64,000 nucleotides of DNA from Bacteroidales bacterium (GCA_017882335.1 JADGPR010000008.1:1-64000); one strand, 5' to 3'. Positions 31,701 through 40,716 are shown, counted from the first letter of the stretch. Numbers and translations: made by a program. The notes: generated by a model from the letters alone, not told the origin.

Positions 31701-33266
31701 GCACCCTTTGTTGCAAGTTTCATGTCAAGGCTCAGTGGTTTGGTTTCAGGAGATGTCACGATCACGGGTTCCCCGGATAGACCAAAGCTGGCCGGAAAGC
31801 TCAACCTGATGCGTACGGAATTCAAGATCAATTACCTGAACATACCTTACTCAGTGGTGGATGTAGTTACCGTTGACAGCACCGCTTTCACTTTTAACCA
31901 TGTTACCATTTATGATTCACTGGGGCATAAGGCCTATCTCAGCGGAAAGATCTATCATAATTATTTTCATAGGCTTGAACTTGATCTGTCGATTGATCCC
32001 GATGATTTTTCCATATTCCGTAATACCTATGTGCAGAATAATATCTTTTACGGAACGGCGAGAGCAACAGGAAATGTCAGGATCACCGGGCCGACAGATA
32101 ATATTTCGATCAATGCCAGAGCCAAGACAGGTGGCGGAACCCATGTATACATCCCGATCAGTTCTGCCGCTGATGTGGGCCAGAACGACTACATCATTTT
32201 CACAAAACACTGGAACGACTCGACCCGGAAAGAGGAACTTTTTCCCAATTCCACTCCAAAGGGTCTTTCCCTGGGGCTCGCCATCTTGGTCAATCCTTCT
32301 GCTGATGTGGAAGTCTCATTGCCCAACCAGATGGGAAATATAAAAGCCACAGGATCAGGAAACCTGACCATGGGCATGACACCCACAACAGGATTTTCAC
32401 TTTCTGGTTCCTATACGATCCTGAAAGGATCTTTTCATTTCCAGATGAAGAACCTGATACCGCTGAGTTTTTCCATTGAGAATGGAAGCAGAATAACCTG
32501 GTCGGGCGACCCCGCCAATGCCAATATCAGCATGAGCGCCATCTACAAAACGAGGATTCCCCTTGGGGATCTGGCCAGCGAAGAAGACAAGTTCCAGCGG
32601 ATCCCGGTTGAATGCATTATCAGGCTTTCAGGCCAACTCACGAATCCGGCTATCTCTTTCGGGCTGAACCTCCCGAATGCTGATGAGAAGGTAAAATCAA
32701 TAGTTTATGGTGCTATCGATACGGTCAATTCTGCAGAAATGACCCAGCAGATTTTCAGTATACTGGTTCTGGGTCAGTTTAGATCCTACAAGGGAAATTC
32801 AATGGGAGGCATCGATGTAGGCTCCACATCCTTGTCAATCATTATGAGTCAGTTCAATTCCCTGCTTTCAAAGTGGTCGAAAGATGTAGACATCGGGGTA
32901 AATTACCGTCGTTCCTCATACACTCCCGGGCAGGAGATCGACCTTGCCGTTTCCACTCAGCTATTTAATGAGCGGCTTCTGATCGATGGTCTTTTCGGGG
33001 TGAATTCACTAAACCCCACTTCTACCGTTCAGAATACAAGTACAATCGTGGGCGATATTAAACTTGAATACATCCTGACCAATAACAGGAGATGGAGGAC
33101 CCGGGCGTTTAACCGCACCAATACGATAGGCCTGCTGGATAATAATGCGCTCTATACTCAGGGAGTTGGCCTTTCTTACCAACGGGATTTCAGCTATTGG
33201 CATGAATTTTTTAAAAGTGATAAAAGTATAAGAAATAAAAAACCGGCAAAAATAAAATCAAAATAA
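28767..33266 (+). CDS. Translocation and assembly module TamB-like protein (DUF490)
   Basis: 1499 residues from a TTG start; no ATG is available in frame and the first residues lead straight into the single membrane anchor (ILIYILVVLISFITTSYLVL, about 22-41). The long middle is made of repeating beta-strand units as in AsmA/TamB proteins, and the last 450 residues form the TamB C-terminal domain (KSIVYGAIDTVNSAEMTQQI, LILGQFRS-like ILVLGQFRS). TamB-type proteins form a hydrophobic groove across the periplasm and help move lipids or fold outer membrane proteins. The tsaD gene diverges 9 bp away, a pairing I recall as common in Bacteroidota. The C-terminus is basic (KKPAKIKSK). Confidence 0.9.
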   Translation: MDELFTDSKYKITIKRVTKILIYILVVLISFITTSYLVLRDPWVQTLSARIASHYLSVHLHTEIRIGGFDLSFGRGLTMEDIVIRDQHQVELFSAHKLSIIPGKFSLSKKILNFRKVFIDKGLIQLLTHKGDTVLNLQFIIDYFTPKATLKPPDTIGPKWHLSITALQLSSTRFHLQDENKPLVTLGMDYSNIDVRNINFLITGFHPDGDTLIARIERLSATERSGFSVHSMSGDFQVSPAFLKAHNLKLVTNHSELDLTFDFLYDRWNDYTDFLNKVRIRASINPSYLDLQDIGAFAPVMYVMKDRFKMEGKIKGTVSNFNAKDFRCAYGTETRFWGNIHAYGLPNVEETFVDLNIKDFVTNKEDIHSLNLPIADKNLDLPAFLKNAGTYNLKGNFTGFYNDFVANARLRTDIGDLKTDLTLRKHKGVKGLFYTGEADITSLQLGKLFKSNELLGPISLRADLNGSGFTLEDAIVTMNVWIDSVSLNKYTYRHITIQGGLEDKKFNGRMNVDDHNLRLDFNGLVDMGDSLPAFNFDLMLNHAQLFAMNLVKRDSLEDLSAHVKVDFTGNNIDNIEGTIHIDSTRYCEGHDTIRMNHLSLLTSRDAKNNKSYHLLSDFVDADISGNFYFSDMIPSLTSFITNYIASFELNDSLIDHHPSTNQQINYVVKLKKTDPIMKVFVPFLRMAPNTNFEGYYNENEGMIALTGSSPDISLFGKHFAGWFIKATSRQENLNIQTGCSRFYIFRGEKLDSALIMMDSLHLVSNLHHDSIFYDISWNMEKIQSDLGGFVNLKNSPVIQVKLTRFHTYIDHHYWTVAKENEVIIDSSTILFRDVAFESGEQKLQVDGKISSLPEDTLRLNFNKVDISDLDYFLANPQINVDGILSGSLKLMNIPHSLTVLSDLSIDSLAFNKEQLGDAKFNVFYDDKAERFDVDSRIYYTGNAGTNIPLSLKGSYYLGKPEPHMNFNLALNNLNLKMVAPFVASFMSRLSGLVSGDVTITGSPDRPKLAGKLNLMRTEFKINYLNIPYSVVDVVTVDSTAFTFNHVTIYDSLGHKAYLSGKIYHNYFHRLELDLSIDPDDFSIFRNTYVQNNIFYGTARATGNVRITGPTDNISINARAKTGGGTHVYIPISSAADVGQNDYIIFTKHWNDSTRKEELFPNSTPKGLSLGLAILVNPSADVEVSLPNQMGNIKATGSGNLTMGMTPTTGFSLSGSYTILKGSFHFQMKNLIPLSFSIENGSRITWSGDPANANISMSAIYKTRIPLGDLASEEDKFQRIPVECIIRLSGQLTNPAISFGLNLPNADEKVKSIVYGAIDTVNSAEMTQQIFSILVLGQFRSYKGNSMGGIDVGSTSLSIIMSQFNSLLSKWSKDVDIGVNYRRSSYTPGQEIDLAVSTQLFNERLLIDGLFGVNSLNPTSTVQNTSTIVGDIKLEYILTNNRRWRTRAFNRTNTIGLLDNNALYTQGVGLSYQRDFSYWHEFFKSDKSIRNKKPAKIKSK

Positions 33267-33347
33267 TTATGCCGGGGATGCAATCAACTGAAACCTTACC
33301 CTGCAACTGACGAAGAGGTAAGGAGAAGGAATAAAATCGAAATCGTT

Positions 33348-36300
33348 TTGTCGTTCACGGTCTACAAATCATCTGCAGGTTCAGGTAAGACTTTCACGCT
33401 GGTGAAGGAATACCTCCGATTGATATTGCCTGAACCGGATCAGTTCCGGCATATCCTGGCCATCACATTTACGAATAAGGCAGCCAATGAGATGAAGGAA
33501 CGTGTCCTCGGCAGCCTGAAGGAATTGGCCGGTAAGCCGGACGAAAGAAGCGATTCTACCATCAAAAACCTGCTGCCTGCGCTGATCAGAGAAACCGAAC
33601 TCACGGAGGCAGAAATTCAAAGGAAAGCCGGTGAGGCATTACGGCTGATCCTGCACGACTATTCGGACTTTACCATTGGGACCATCGACAGCTTTTCACA
33701 CCGGATCATCCGGACCTTCGCACATGATTTTGGGTTACCAGTGAACTTTAGTGTTGATGTCGACAGTGATGAATTATTGACCACCGCTGTAGATCTTTTG
33801 ATCGATAAGGTAGGCGCGGATGAAGGGCTGACGAACCTGCTGGTCAGGTTTATTGAGAACAGGATGGATGATGAACAGGATTGGAACATTGACCGCATCC
33901 TGTTGAATTTTGCGAGGATTCTGCTGGATGAAGAAGGGAATCAGCAGCTTGTAAAATTAAAGGATCTGACACTGGATGATTTTTCCAGGATCGCTACCAG
34001 CTTGAAAAAACAAACGAGGGTTTTTGAGCAGAATATCAGCTCCCTTGCCGGTAAAGCTACGACGTTAATAAATTCTTCGAACTTGCCGGCTACTTCGTTT
34101 TTCCAAGGAAGATCCGGCATATCGCGTTACTTCGGGAAGCTGTCGAATGGCGACCTGGATTCCATTGAGCCAAACACCTATGTGAGAAAAACCATCGATG
34201 AGGACAAATGGACCAGCGGGAGTGCAAGCGCATCTGAGAAGGACGCGATCCAATCTCTCAAGCCTGAACTGACTGCAATTTATGAGAAGATCCATTATAA
34301 CTACGAGGAAGGGAAAAACCTGTATCATCTTTCGCTGGCTGTCCTGAAAACCCTTTTCCCGATGGCGGTCCTGAATGTGATCGGGCAACTGCTCGACGGG
34401 TTTAAGAAGCAAAATAATATTGTCCACATATCTGAATTCAACCAGCGTATTTCGCGGTTCATCCTGCATGAGCCGGTTCCCTTCATCTACGAGCGGCTGG
34501 GTGAAAAATTCAACCATATCCTGATCGATGAATTCCAGGATACCTCCATCCTTCAATGGCACAATCTGCTCCCACTGGTGGAAAACTCACTCTCCAACGG
34601 GTATTTCAACCTCGTGGTAGGAGACGGGAAGCAGGCCATTTACCGCTGGAGAAATGGCGATGTAAGACAGTTTGCAGATCTTCCGGCCATTCCCGGAAGT
34701 GGGTTGAACCGGTCACTTCATGAAAGTGAAAAGATTTTGACAGATCATTTCAAAAATGAATTGCTTGATACGAATTTCAGGTCAAAAAAGGAGATCGTTG
34801 AATTTAATAACACATTCTTCTCCCGGCTAAAGACATTGTTAACACCATATAACCAGCTGGTCTACGACAGCCTTGAACAAAAAGCAAAGACAGGTTCTGA
34901 CGGTGGCTACGTCCGCATTGAATTTACCGACCGTGAAATGAAAGGTGCGCAATTCCGCGAATACATGGGAACACGCATCCTGGAAACCATCCGTGAACAG
35001 GAAGCAGCAGGTTACCGAAAACAGAATATCGCCATTCTTTGTAGGAGAAATAAAGAAGGAAGTGAGATCGCCCGTTTCCTCCTGGGCCATGGTATCGACG
35101 TGATCTCCGCTGAATCACTGATGCTCATGCACTCGCCTGAAGTCAACTTCCTGACAGGGTTTGTCCGTTTGTTGTATGGCTCGAACAATGTTATCCTGAT
35201 TGCCGAATTGATTACCTACCTGTATGGCAAAGGAAAACTTCCGGCTCCCGGACTTCATGAATTGCTGGTAAGGATCCCCGCAAAACCCGGAAAGGATTTT
35301 ATCTTCCGGCTTTTAAAGGAAAATAATATCCTAGTTTATCCCGACAGGCTGAGGACGCGGCCTGTATACGATGCCATTGAGGAACTTATACGCGTGTTCT
35401 ACCCGGGCGCCAACGCCGACCCTTACCTCCAATTCTTTCTGGATACCGTTCTGAAATATTCAAGGAAACATTCTTCCAGTGCAGTGGATCTCCTTGAATG
35501 GTGGGATGAACACAAGGATTCGTTTTCCATCATCATGCCCGATGGTATGAATGCGGTTCGCATCATGAGCATGCACAAAGCCAAGGGACTGCAGTTCCCG
35601 GTGGTGATCCTTCCGTTTTTTGGGGAAAAGAAAATGCTAACCAAAAGATTCCTCTGGGTGGATCTTCCGAAAGCAGGATTCCATGGGCTTCCGGCAGCTA
35701 TGCTTGAAACCGGAGGATCCATAGGTAAAACGGAATTCAGCGAAAGATCAGCGGAGGAAAAAGATAAAACCTTGCTGGATTCCATCAACCTGCTCTATGT
35801 TGCGATGACACGCCCGGAAGAAAGATTGTTCGTATTTTCTCCAGCTCCACCGGCCAAACCTGCAGCCATAGATACTGTGCCGACATTCTTTTTTTACTAC
35901 CTGCAACAATCGGATTTGTGGTCGGACGAAAAAGGAGTTTATGAATTTGGAACGGCTTCTCCGCATAAAGCGATGGAGAATGACAAAACGATTTTCAAAA
36001 GGTCATTGTCGTCCATGATCAGCAGCGACTGGCGCAAAAAAGTGCTGATCCGGACCAGCGCACCCGAATCCTGGGACATCGCTGATCCTCAGAAAAACTT
36101 CCAGTGGGGAAACCTGGTTCATACCGCTTTTTCGAGGATCCTGAGAGCAGGAGATGAGGAAAATGTGCTCCTGAAGATGAACGATGAAGGGATGATCGAT
36201 CGAAAGCAAATGGAGCAATTGCTTTCAAAGATCCGTATATTACTTGCTGATCCATTGATCCGCCCGTTTTTTCTTCAGGACAATAAAATCCGGGTCGAAG

Positions 36301-36521
36301 CTGAGATCCTGCGTGAAAGCGGGCATGTTTACAGGCCCGACCGGGTTATCATCCGGGAGAAAGAGGCGATTGTACTGGATTTTAAAACTGGGAAACCTAA
36401 AGAAGAGCAGGAAAAACAGATCGGACTTTATGGCAAATTGCTGAATGAACTGGGCTATCCAAATGTGAAGAAATATCTTGTATTTATTGAACCGGAGATA
36501 AATGTTGTTGAAGTTGAATGA
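33348..36521 (+). CDS. AddA/RecB-like UvrD helicase with C-terminal PD-(D/E)XK nuclease
   Basis: 1057 residues from a TTG codon; family members begin directly with the text found here (MSFTVYKSSAGSGKTFTLV), so the start is safe. Helicase motifs are seen in order: Walker A SAGSGKT at 10-16, TFTNKAANEMKERV (Ia), IDEFQDTS (II), GDGKQAIYRWRNGD (III), the QFREYMG region (IV), MSMHKAKGLQFPVVILPF (V) and LLYVAMTRPEERL (VI). The C-terminal part, with EAEILRESG and IVLDFKTGKPKEEQ, supplies the nuclease Asp and Lys. It probably acts in double-strand break repair. The usual AddB-like nuclease partner gene is not next to it here. It overlaps the next gene by 4 bp. Confidence 0.88.
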   Translation: MSFTVYKSSAGSGKTFTLVKEYLRLILPEPDQFRHILAITFTNKAANEMKERVLGSLKELAGKPDERSDSTIKNLLPALIRETELTEAEIQRKAGEALRLILHDYSDFTIGTIDSFSHRIIRTFAHDFGLPVNFSVDVDSDELLTTAVDLLIDKVGADEGLTNLLVRFIENRMDDEQDWNIDRILLNFARILLDEEGNQQLVKLKDLTLDDFSRIATSLKKQTRVFEQNISSLAGKATTLINSSNLPATSFFQGRSGISRYFGKLSNGDLDSIEPNTYVRKTIDEDKWTSGSASASEKDAIQSLKPELTAIYEKIHYNYEEGKNLYHLSLAVLKTLFPMAVLNVIGQLLDGFKKQNNIVHISEFNQRISRFILHEPVPFIYERLGEKFNHILIDEFQDTSILQWHNLLPLVENSLSNGYFNLVVGDGKQAIYRWRNGDVRQFADLPAIPGSGLNRSLHESEKILTDHFKNELLDTNFRSKKEIVEFNNTFFSRLKTLLTPYNQLVYDSLEQKAKTGSDGGYVRIEFTDREMKGAQFREYMGTRILETIREQEAAGYRKQNIAILCRRNKEGSEIARFLLGHGIDVISAESLMLMHSPEVNFLTGFVRLLYGSNNVILIAELITYLYGKGKLPAPGLHELLVRIPAKPGKDFIFRLLKENNILVYPDRLRTRPVYDAIEELIRVFYPGANADPYLQFFLDTVLKYSRKHSSSAVDLLEWWDEHKDSFSIIMPDGMNAVRIMSMHKAKGLQFPVVILPFFGEKKMLTKRFLWVDLPKAGFHGLPAAMLETGGSIGKTEFSERSAEEKDKTLLDSINLLYVAMTRPEERLFVFSPAPPAKPAAIDTVPTFFFYYLQQSDLWSDEKGVYEFGTASPHKAMENDKTIFKRSLSSMISSDWRKKVLIRTSAPESWDIADPQKNFQWGNLVHTAFSRILRAGDEENVLLKMNDEGMIDRKQMEQLLSKIRILLADPLIRPFFLQDNKIRVEAEILRESGHVYRPDRVIIREKEAIVLDFKTGKPKEEQEKQIGLYGKLLNELGYPNVKKYLVFIEPEINVVEVE

Positions 36522-37966
36522 AAAATGAAGAAAGCATAATGAAAAATGAAGAATTGAAAATAGTGGAGTTGTATCATTCCTGGGCGGGAATTGAGCCGGA
36601 AAGCATAACGTTTCTTCCCGGTTCCGGTTCTTACCGGAAGTATTACCGTTTGGAAGGGAAACGAAATTCTGTGATCGGGGTATTTAATGAAGACCAGAAA
36701 GAAAATGATGCCTTCATCTCCTTCTCACAAAAATTCCACAAGCATAAGTTGCCGGTTCCTTTGGTATACTCAACGGATTCATCCGGACAGTTCTACCTGC
36801 TCAGCGATCTGGGCGATCTGACTTTATTCAGTTACCTTTCCGGGAACCGCTCCGGAGCTGAAGACTTCCCTGAAGAAATGATCGGCATATACCGGAAAGT
36901 GATCGGCTTCTTGCCCTTATTTCAGGTGGTCGCAGGAAAGGAAATAGATTATTCAAGATGTTATCCCCGGCAGAAGTTCGACATTCAGTCGATGATGTGG
37001 GACCTGAATTATTTTAAATACTATTTCCTGAAGTTGGCGAAGGTCCCGTTTGACGAACAGAAACTTGAGGATGATTTTCAAACCCTGGTACAATTCCTTC
37101 TGGGCGCTGGCGCTGATCATTTTATGTACCGTGATTTTCAATCGAGGAATATCATGCTGGTAAAAGGAGAACCATGGTTCATTGATTACCAGGGTGGCAG
37201 GAAAGGTCCATTGCAGTATGATATCGCTTCCTTGTTGTACGATGCAAAAGCATCAATCCCTGAACCTGTAAGAGAACTTTTATTGGACTATTATCTGGAT
37301 GTTTTGGAGAACTATTTTCCCGTCGACCGGAAATCCTTTCGTAAATATTATTCAGGGTTTGTCCTGATCCGCATCCTCCAGGCCTTGGGAGCCTATGGTT
37401 TCCGCGGATTTTATGAAAATAAGCCCCATTTCCTGAAAAGCATACCTTTTGCCATAGCGAATTTGCAGAATTTATTGGACACAAAGTCCCTTCCTGTGCC
37501 CTTGCCAATGCTCAGAGAAGTTTTGGAGAAGCTTATCGTAAACCCGTCATTTCGTTCTTACAATGAAACGAGCAACCAGCTGACGGTTAAAGTCTCAAGT
37601 TTTTCGTATAAAACAGGGATCCCAGCCGATGACAGTGGAAACGGAGGCGGATTCGTATTTGATTGCCGCGCTTTGCCTAATCCCGGCAGGTTTGAGGAAT
37701 ACCGTTCGTTCACAGGAAATGATCAGGTTGTTATTGCTTTCCTGGAAAAGGAACCGGAGGTCGGGGAGTTCCTGAACCATGCCTGTTCATTGGTGGATCA
37801 GAGCATCAGAAGGTACATTGAACGGGGATTTACCGGGCTAACCGTCAGTTTCGGTTGTACCGGCGGCCAGCATCGCTCGGTCTATTGCGCCTGTGAACTG
37901 GCCAAACACATACGTTCAAAGTTTGGAGTAACAATCGACCTTCACCATACGGAGTTGAATAAATAA
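36518..37966 (+). CDS. Amino-sugar kinase-like (APH/AmgK-type) domain fused to RapZ C-terminal domain
   Basis: 482 residues. The start at 36518 overlaps the helicase stop (ATGA); a second ATG at 36539 in a duplicated GAAAAATGAAGAA leader is also possible. Residues about 20-330 form an aminoglycoside-phosphotransferase kinase fold: LLSDLGDLTLFSYL in the hinge, MYRDFQSRNIMLV as catalytic loop (Asp in YRDFQ), and FIDYQGGRKGPLQYDIASLL with the metal-binding Asp. AmgK, which phosphorylates MurNAc or GlcNAc at C1, has this form. From about 360 the chain continues with the RapZ C-terminal domain: FDCRALPNPG and SFGCTGGQHRSVY. A MurU-like nucleotidyltransferase follows after 12 bp, as AmgK is followed by MurU. 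The combination suggests amino-sugar phosphate sensing tied to wall recycling. Confidence 0.85.
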   Translation: MKNEESIMKNEELKIVELYHSWAGIEPESITFLPGSGSYRKYYRLEGKRNSVIGVFNEDQKENDAFISFSQKFHKHKLPVPLVYSTDSSGQFYLLSDLGDLTLFSYLSGNRSGAEDFPEEMIGIYRKVIGFLPLFQVVAGKEIDYSRCYPRQKFDIQSMMWDLNYFKYYFLKLAKVPFDEQKLEDDFQTLVQFLLGAGADHFMYRDFQSRNIMLVKGEPWFIDYQGGRKGPLQYDIASLLYDAKASIPEPVRELLLDYYLDVLENYFPVDRKSFRKYYSGFVLIRILQALGAYGFRGFYENKPHFLKSIPFAIANLQNLLDTKSLPVPLPMLREVLEKLIVNPSFRSYNETSNQLTVKVSSFSYKTGIPADDSGNGGGFVFDCRALPNPGRFEEYRSFTGNDQVVIAFLEKEPEVGEFLNHACSLVDQSIRRYIERGFTGLTVSFGCTGGQHRSVYCACELAKHIRSKFGVTIDLHHTELNK

Positions 37967-37978
37967 TCTATTGAAGAC

Positions 37979-38704
37979 GTGAACCCGAAACAAACTATTC
38001 CAACCAAAGCGATGATACTTGCCGCCGGCTTGGGAACACGGCTACGGCCCATTACCAATACCATGCCGAAAGCCCTGGTTAAGATTGGTGGCCGTACCCT
38101 GCTTGAAGGCGCTATCCGTCATCTTTCGGATTATGGAGTGAAGGAGATCGTAATAAATGTTCACCATTTCGCAGACCAGGTCATTCAGTATCTAAATCAG
38201 AACAGAAATTTCGGTTTGAATATTATCATCTCCGATGAAAGGGATCAACTGCTCGATACCGGTGGCGGGTTAACAAAAGTTTCCTGGTTCTTTACCGGTG
38301 GAAAGCCCTTTTTTGTCCGGAATGTGGATATCGTCTCCGACCTGGATCTTCACAACATGATGGAACAACACCTGAAATCGCGTGCACTCGCAACGCTGGC
38401 AGTCCGGAACAGGAAGACCTCCCGCTATTTTCTTTTTGATCTGGATCATCGCCTTTGCGGTTGGACGAACCTGAAGACAGGGGAGAATATCCTGTCTATT
38501 GAATCTAAAATGAATCTGGAAATGCTCGCCTTCAGTGGCATCCAGGTCCTCAGCCCGGAAATTTTTACCCTGATCACCGAAGAAGGAAAATTTTCCCTTA
38601 CCAGCCTCTATCTTCGTTTGGCAAAAGATCACTTTATTAAGGGATTCCGGGATAGAGGGTCTATTTGGAGAGATGTTGGGAAATCAATTGGAGAAATTGA
38701 TTAA
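37979..38704 (+). CDS. Nucleotidyltransferase of the MurU/NTP-transferase family
   Basis: 241 residues from a GTG start 12 bp after the kinase-RapZ gene. AMILAAGLGTRLRPITN is the nucleotide-binding signature of sugar-phosphate nucleotidyltransferases, followed by MPKALVKIGGRTLLEG, and VNVHHFADQV and DERDQLLDTGGGL; RNVDIVSDLDL holds the metal-binding Asp. The length and the AmgK-like neighbour point to MurU, which makes UDP-MurNAc from MurNAc-1-phosphate and UTP, bypassing de novo synthesis. GlcNAc-1-phosphate or a heptose/mannose phosphate are alternatives. Assignment to MurU rests mainly on context. Confidence 0.75.
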   Translation: MNPKQTIPTKAMILAAGLGTRLRPITNTMPKALVKIGGRTLLEGAIRHLSDYGVKEIVINVHHFADQVIQYLNQNRNFGLNIIISDERDQLLDTGGGLTKVSWFFTGGKPFFVRNVDIVSDLDLHNMMEQHLKSRALATLAVRNRKTSRYFLFDLDHRLCGWTNLKTGENILSIESKMNLEMLAFSGIQVLSPEIFTLITEEGKFSLTSLYLRLAKDHFIKGFRDRGSIWRDVGKSIGEID

Positions 38705-38734
38705 AATTAAAGTTTCTTAATTCGTACTATCCTT

Positions 38735-39541
38735 TTATCCTCCAATATTATGAAATAAGTTGTGATTGTTGATCTTCCCTTTTTCCGGTTTTGTAGTTAT
38801 CGCGCTGAGCATGGCTTCCCGGATCCCCAGATCACGGATGCTGTATTCGAGATTGGCGAACAGGCAGGGTTTGATCATTCCGTTTGCTGTTAACCTCAAT
38901 CGGTTACAGTTTCTGCAGTTCCCTCCGTCACCGCCTTCCACCAGCGTAAAACAGCCGGTATCAAGATCCATTTCGTGAATAAACCTGACTTCAAGGCCAT
39001 TTTGCCGGCAAAAGTTCCCGACTTCAATTGCATCAGGTTCAAGGGAAGAATTTTTAACAACACAATTTATCTTGATGGGTAAAATACCGGCTTCTTTCGC
39101 AGCATGAATCCCGGAAAAGACTTTTTCCAGTTCACCACCACGTGTGATCTGCCGGTATTTCTCAGGATTGATGGTATCAAGGCTGATGTTCACCCTATGA
39201 AGCCCGGCTCTTGAAAGATCTGAAGCAAATTGATCAAGAAGGATCCCGTTCGTAGTCATGCCAAAGTCGGTGATCCCTTTTAGTTGAGCGATCATTTCCA
39301 CGAAGCCGACCACGCCTTTTCTCACAAGCGGTTCGCCTCCCGTGATCCTCACCTTGGTGATCCCAAGACGGATCCCTTCACGGATCACCTCAAGAATTTC
39401 TTCATACGAGATGATCTCCGAATGATCCATCAACCGGATGCCTTCTTCGGGCATGCAGTATACGCACCTCAGATTGCACCGGTCTGTAATAGAGACCCTG
39501 AGATAGCTGATGGAACGGTTAAATGGATCGAACATCTGCAA
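38735..39541 (-). CDS. moaA: GTP 3',8-cyclase MoaA, compact form
   Basis: 268 residues, about 55 fewer than usual MoaA. The radical SAM site CNLRCVYC, VRITGGEPLVRKG and MTTNGILL are intact. Further on the usual loop between FIEYMP and the second cluster is missing: VRFIHEMDLDTGCFTLVEGG runs directly to CRNCNRLRLTANGMIKPCL, which keeps the three cysteines of the substrate-binding 4Fe-4S cluster. The C-terminal GG tail (HNIGG) needed for activity is present. It makes the first pterin intermediate of molybdenum/tungsten cofactor. It overlaps moeA by 23 bp at its start and is part of the W/Mo operon. Confidence 0.85.
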   Translation of the reverse strand: MQMFDPFNRSISYLRVSITDRCNLRCVYCMPEEGIRLMDHSEIISYEEILEVIREGIRLGITKVRITGGEPLVRKGVVGFVEMIAQLKGITDFGMTTNGILLDQFASDLSRAGLHRVNISLDTINPEKYRQITRGGELEKVFSGIHAAKEAGILPIKINCVVKNSSLEPDAIEVGNFCRQNGLEVRFIHEMDLDTGCFTLVEGGDGGNCRNCNRLRLTANGMIKPCLFANLEYSIRDLGIREAMLSAITTKPEKGKINNHNLFHNIGG

Positions 39542-40691
39542 TTTCTCCTTTTACCAATTCTGTTTTTCCGATTTCGATCGTGATAATCCCGTGAGCCTGT
39601 GTATAGGCATTGATGTGTGCCGAACCATGATATTCCACCGGGAAAACCAACCCGTTTTCAATTCTGACGGGGATCAGAGATTTCCGTTCGGATTTTTCTC
39701 TTTTAAAGTTTGTTCCTAAAGGCAAATGAAGCATCTCCGGTTCTTCCAGGCATCCCATCATCCTGAGCAGGAAAGGTTTTACAAGGACTTCGAAAAGCAC
39801 AAATGACGAAACAGGGTTTCCCGGCAATCCGAAAATAAATTGATTTCCCCGTTTCCCGAAAACGGTAGGCCTGCCGGGCTGGATGGCAACACTTTTAAAG
39901 AGGATATCAATATTCAATTTTTCCATTGCCTTCGGAACATAATCAAAATCACCCATTGAAACACCCCCGGTAAGGAGAACTACATCATTACGGTCGAGTG
40001 AATCTGACAACTTAACCGACAAGGCAATCTCATTGTCGGCAGCAATCCCTCCGTATTGAGGATGAGCGCCTGCAGTGGAAACCTGTGCGATTAACTGGTA
40101 AGCATTGGTATTCCTTATTTTTGAAGGTGAGGGGAGATGTTGCGGCTCCACCAGTTCATCTCCGGTTGACAGGATTCCAACATGAATCTGTTTTGATACC
40201 TTCGGATTAACAGCTCCTGTAATAGCCAGTACTGAAATGTGTTGGGGCTTTATAAGAATTCCTTTCGAGAGGACCTTATCGCCTGCTTTTATGTCTTCAC
40301 CCTGGTAACAGATGTTCAGGGATTCCAGTCTTTTGGTTGTTCGCATCATCCCATTATCCAGGATCTGTGTGTCTTCAACCATTACCACACAATCCGATCC
40401 TTCCGGGAGCATGGCTCCGGTCATAATCCGGGAACATTTTCCTTTGCTGATCGTGAATTCAGGGGTTTTCCCTGCCGGAATGGTTTCGATTATCTCAAGG
40501 TCATGGTCAATATCTGCCATCCTGCCGGCAAACCCATCTACTGCGGATTTATTAAAAGGAGGAATATCGATATCGGATAAGATATCTTCCGCAAGAATTC
40601 GGCCAAGGCTATCCATGATGTTAACCCGTTCTGATGGGAAAACGGTAACATGATTCATTACGATCCGGTAAGCTTCCTCAAAGGAAATCAT
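39519..40691 (-). CDS. moeA: Molybdopterin molybdenumtransferase MoeA
   Basis: 390 residues with the MoeA order: an N-terminal domain from MISFEEAYRIVMNHV with PPFNKSAVDGFA, then SRIMTGAMLPEGSDCVVMVED, the MPT-binding domain with GILSTGDELVEP and LLTGGVSMGDFDYVP, FIFGLPGNPVSSFV, and a C-terminal domain. MoeA inserts molybdate or tungstate into adenylylated molybdopterin. With a tungstate-type transporter upstream and an AOR gene nearby, tungsten insertion is the likely use, but that is inference. Downstream moaA overlaps it. Six copies of ACTTCTG separate it from the ABC ATPase gene. Confidence 0.92.
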   Translation of the reverse strand: MISFEEAYRIVMNHVTVFPSERVNIMDSLGRILAEDILSDIDIPPFNKSAVDGFAGRMADIDHDLEIIETIPAGKTPEFTISKGKCSRIMTGAMLPEGSDCVVMVEDTQILDNGMMRTTKRLESLNICYQGEDIKAGDKVLSKGILIKPQHISVLAITGAVNPKVSKQIHVGILSTGDELVEPQHLPSPSKIRNTNAYQLIAQVSTAGAHPQYGGIAADNEIALSVKLSDSLDRNDVVLLTGGVSMGDFDYVPKAMEKLNIDILFKSVAIQPGRPTVFGKRGNQFIFGLPGNPVSSFVLFEVLVKPFLLRMMGCLEEPEMLHLPLGTNFKREKSERKSLIPVRIENGLVFPVEYHGSAHINAYTQAHGIITIEIGKTELVKGEIADVRSI

Positions 40692-40716
40692 ATTAAATTA
40701 TGAATTATGAATTATA

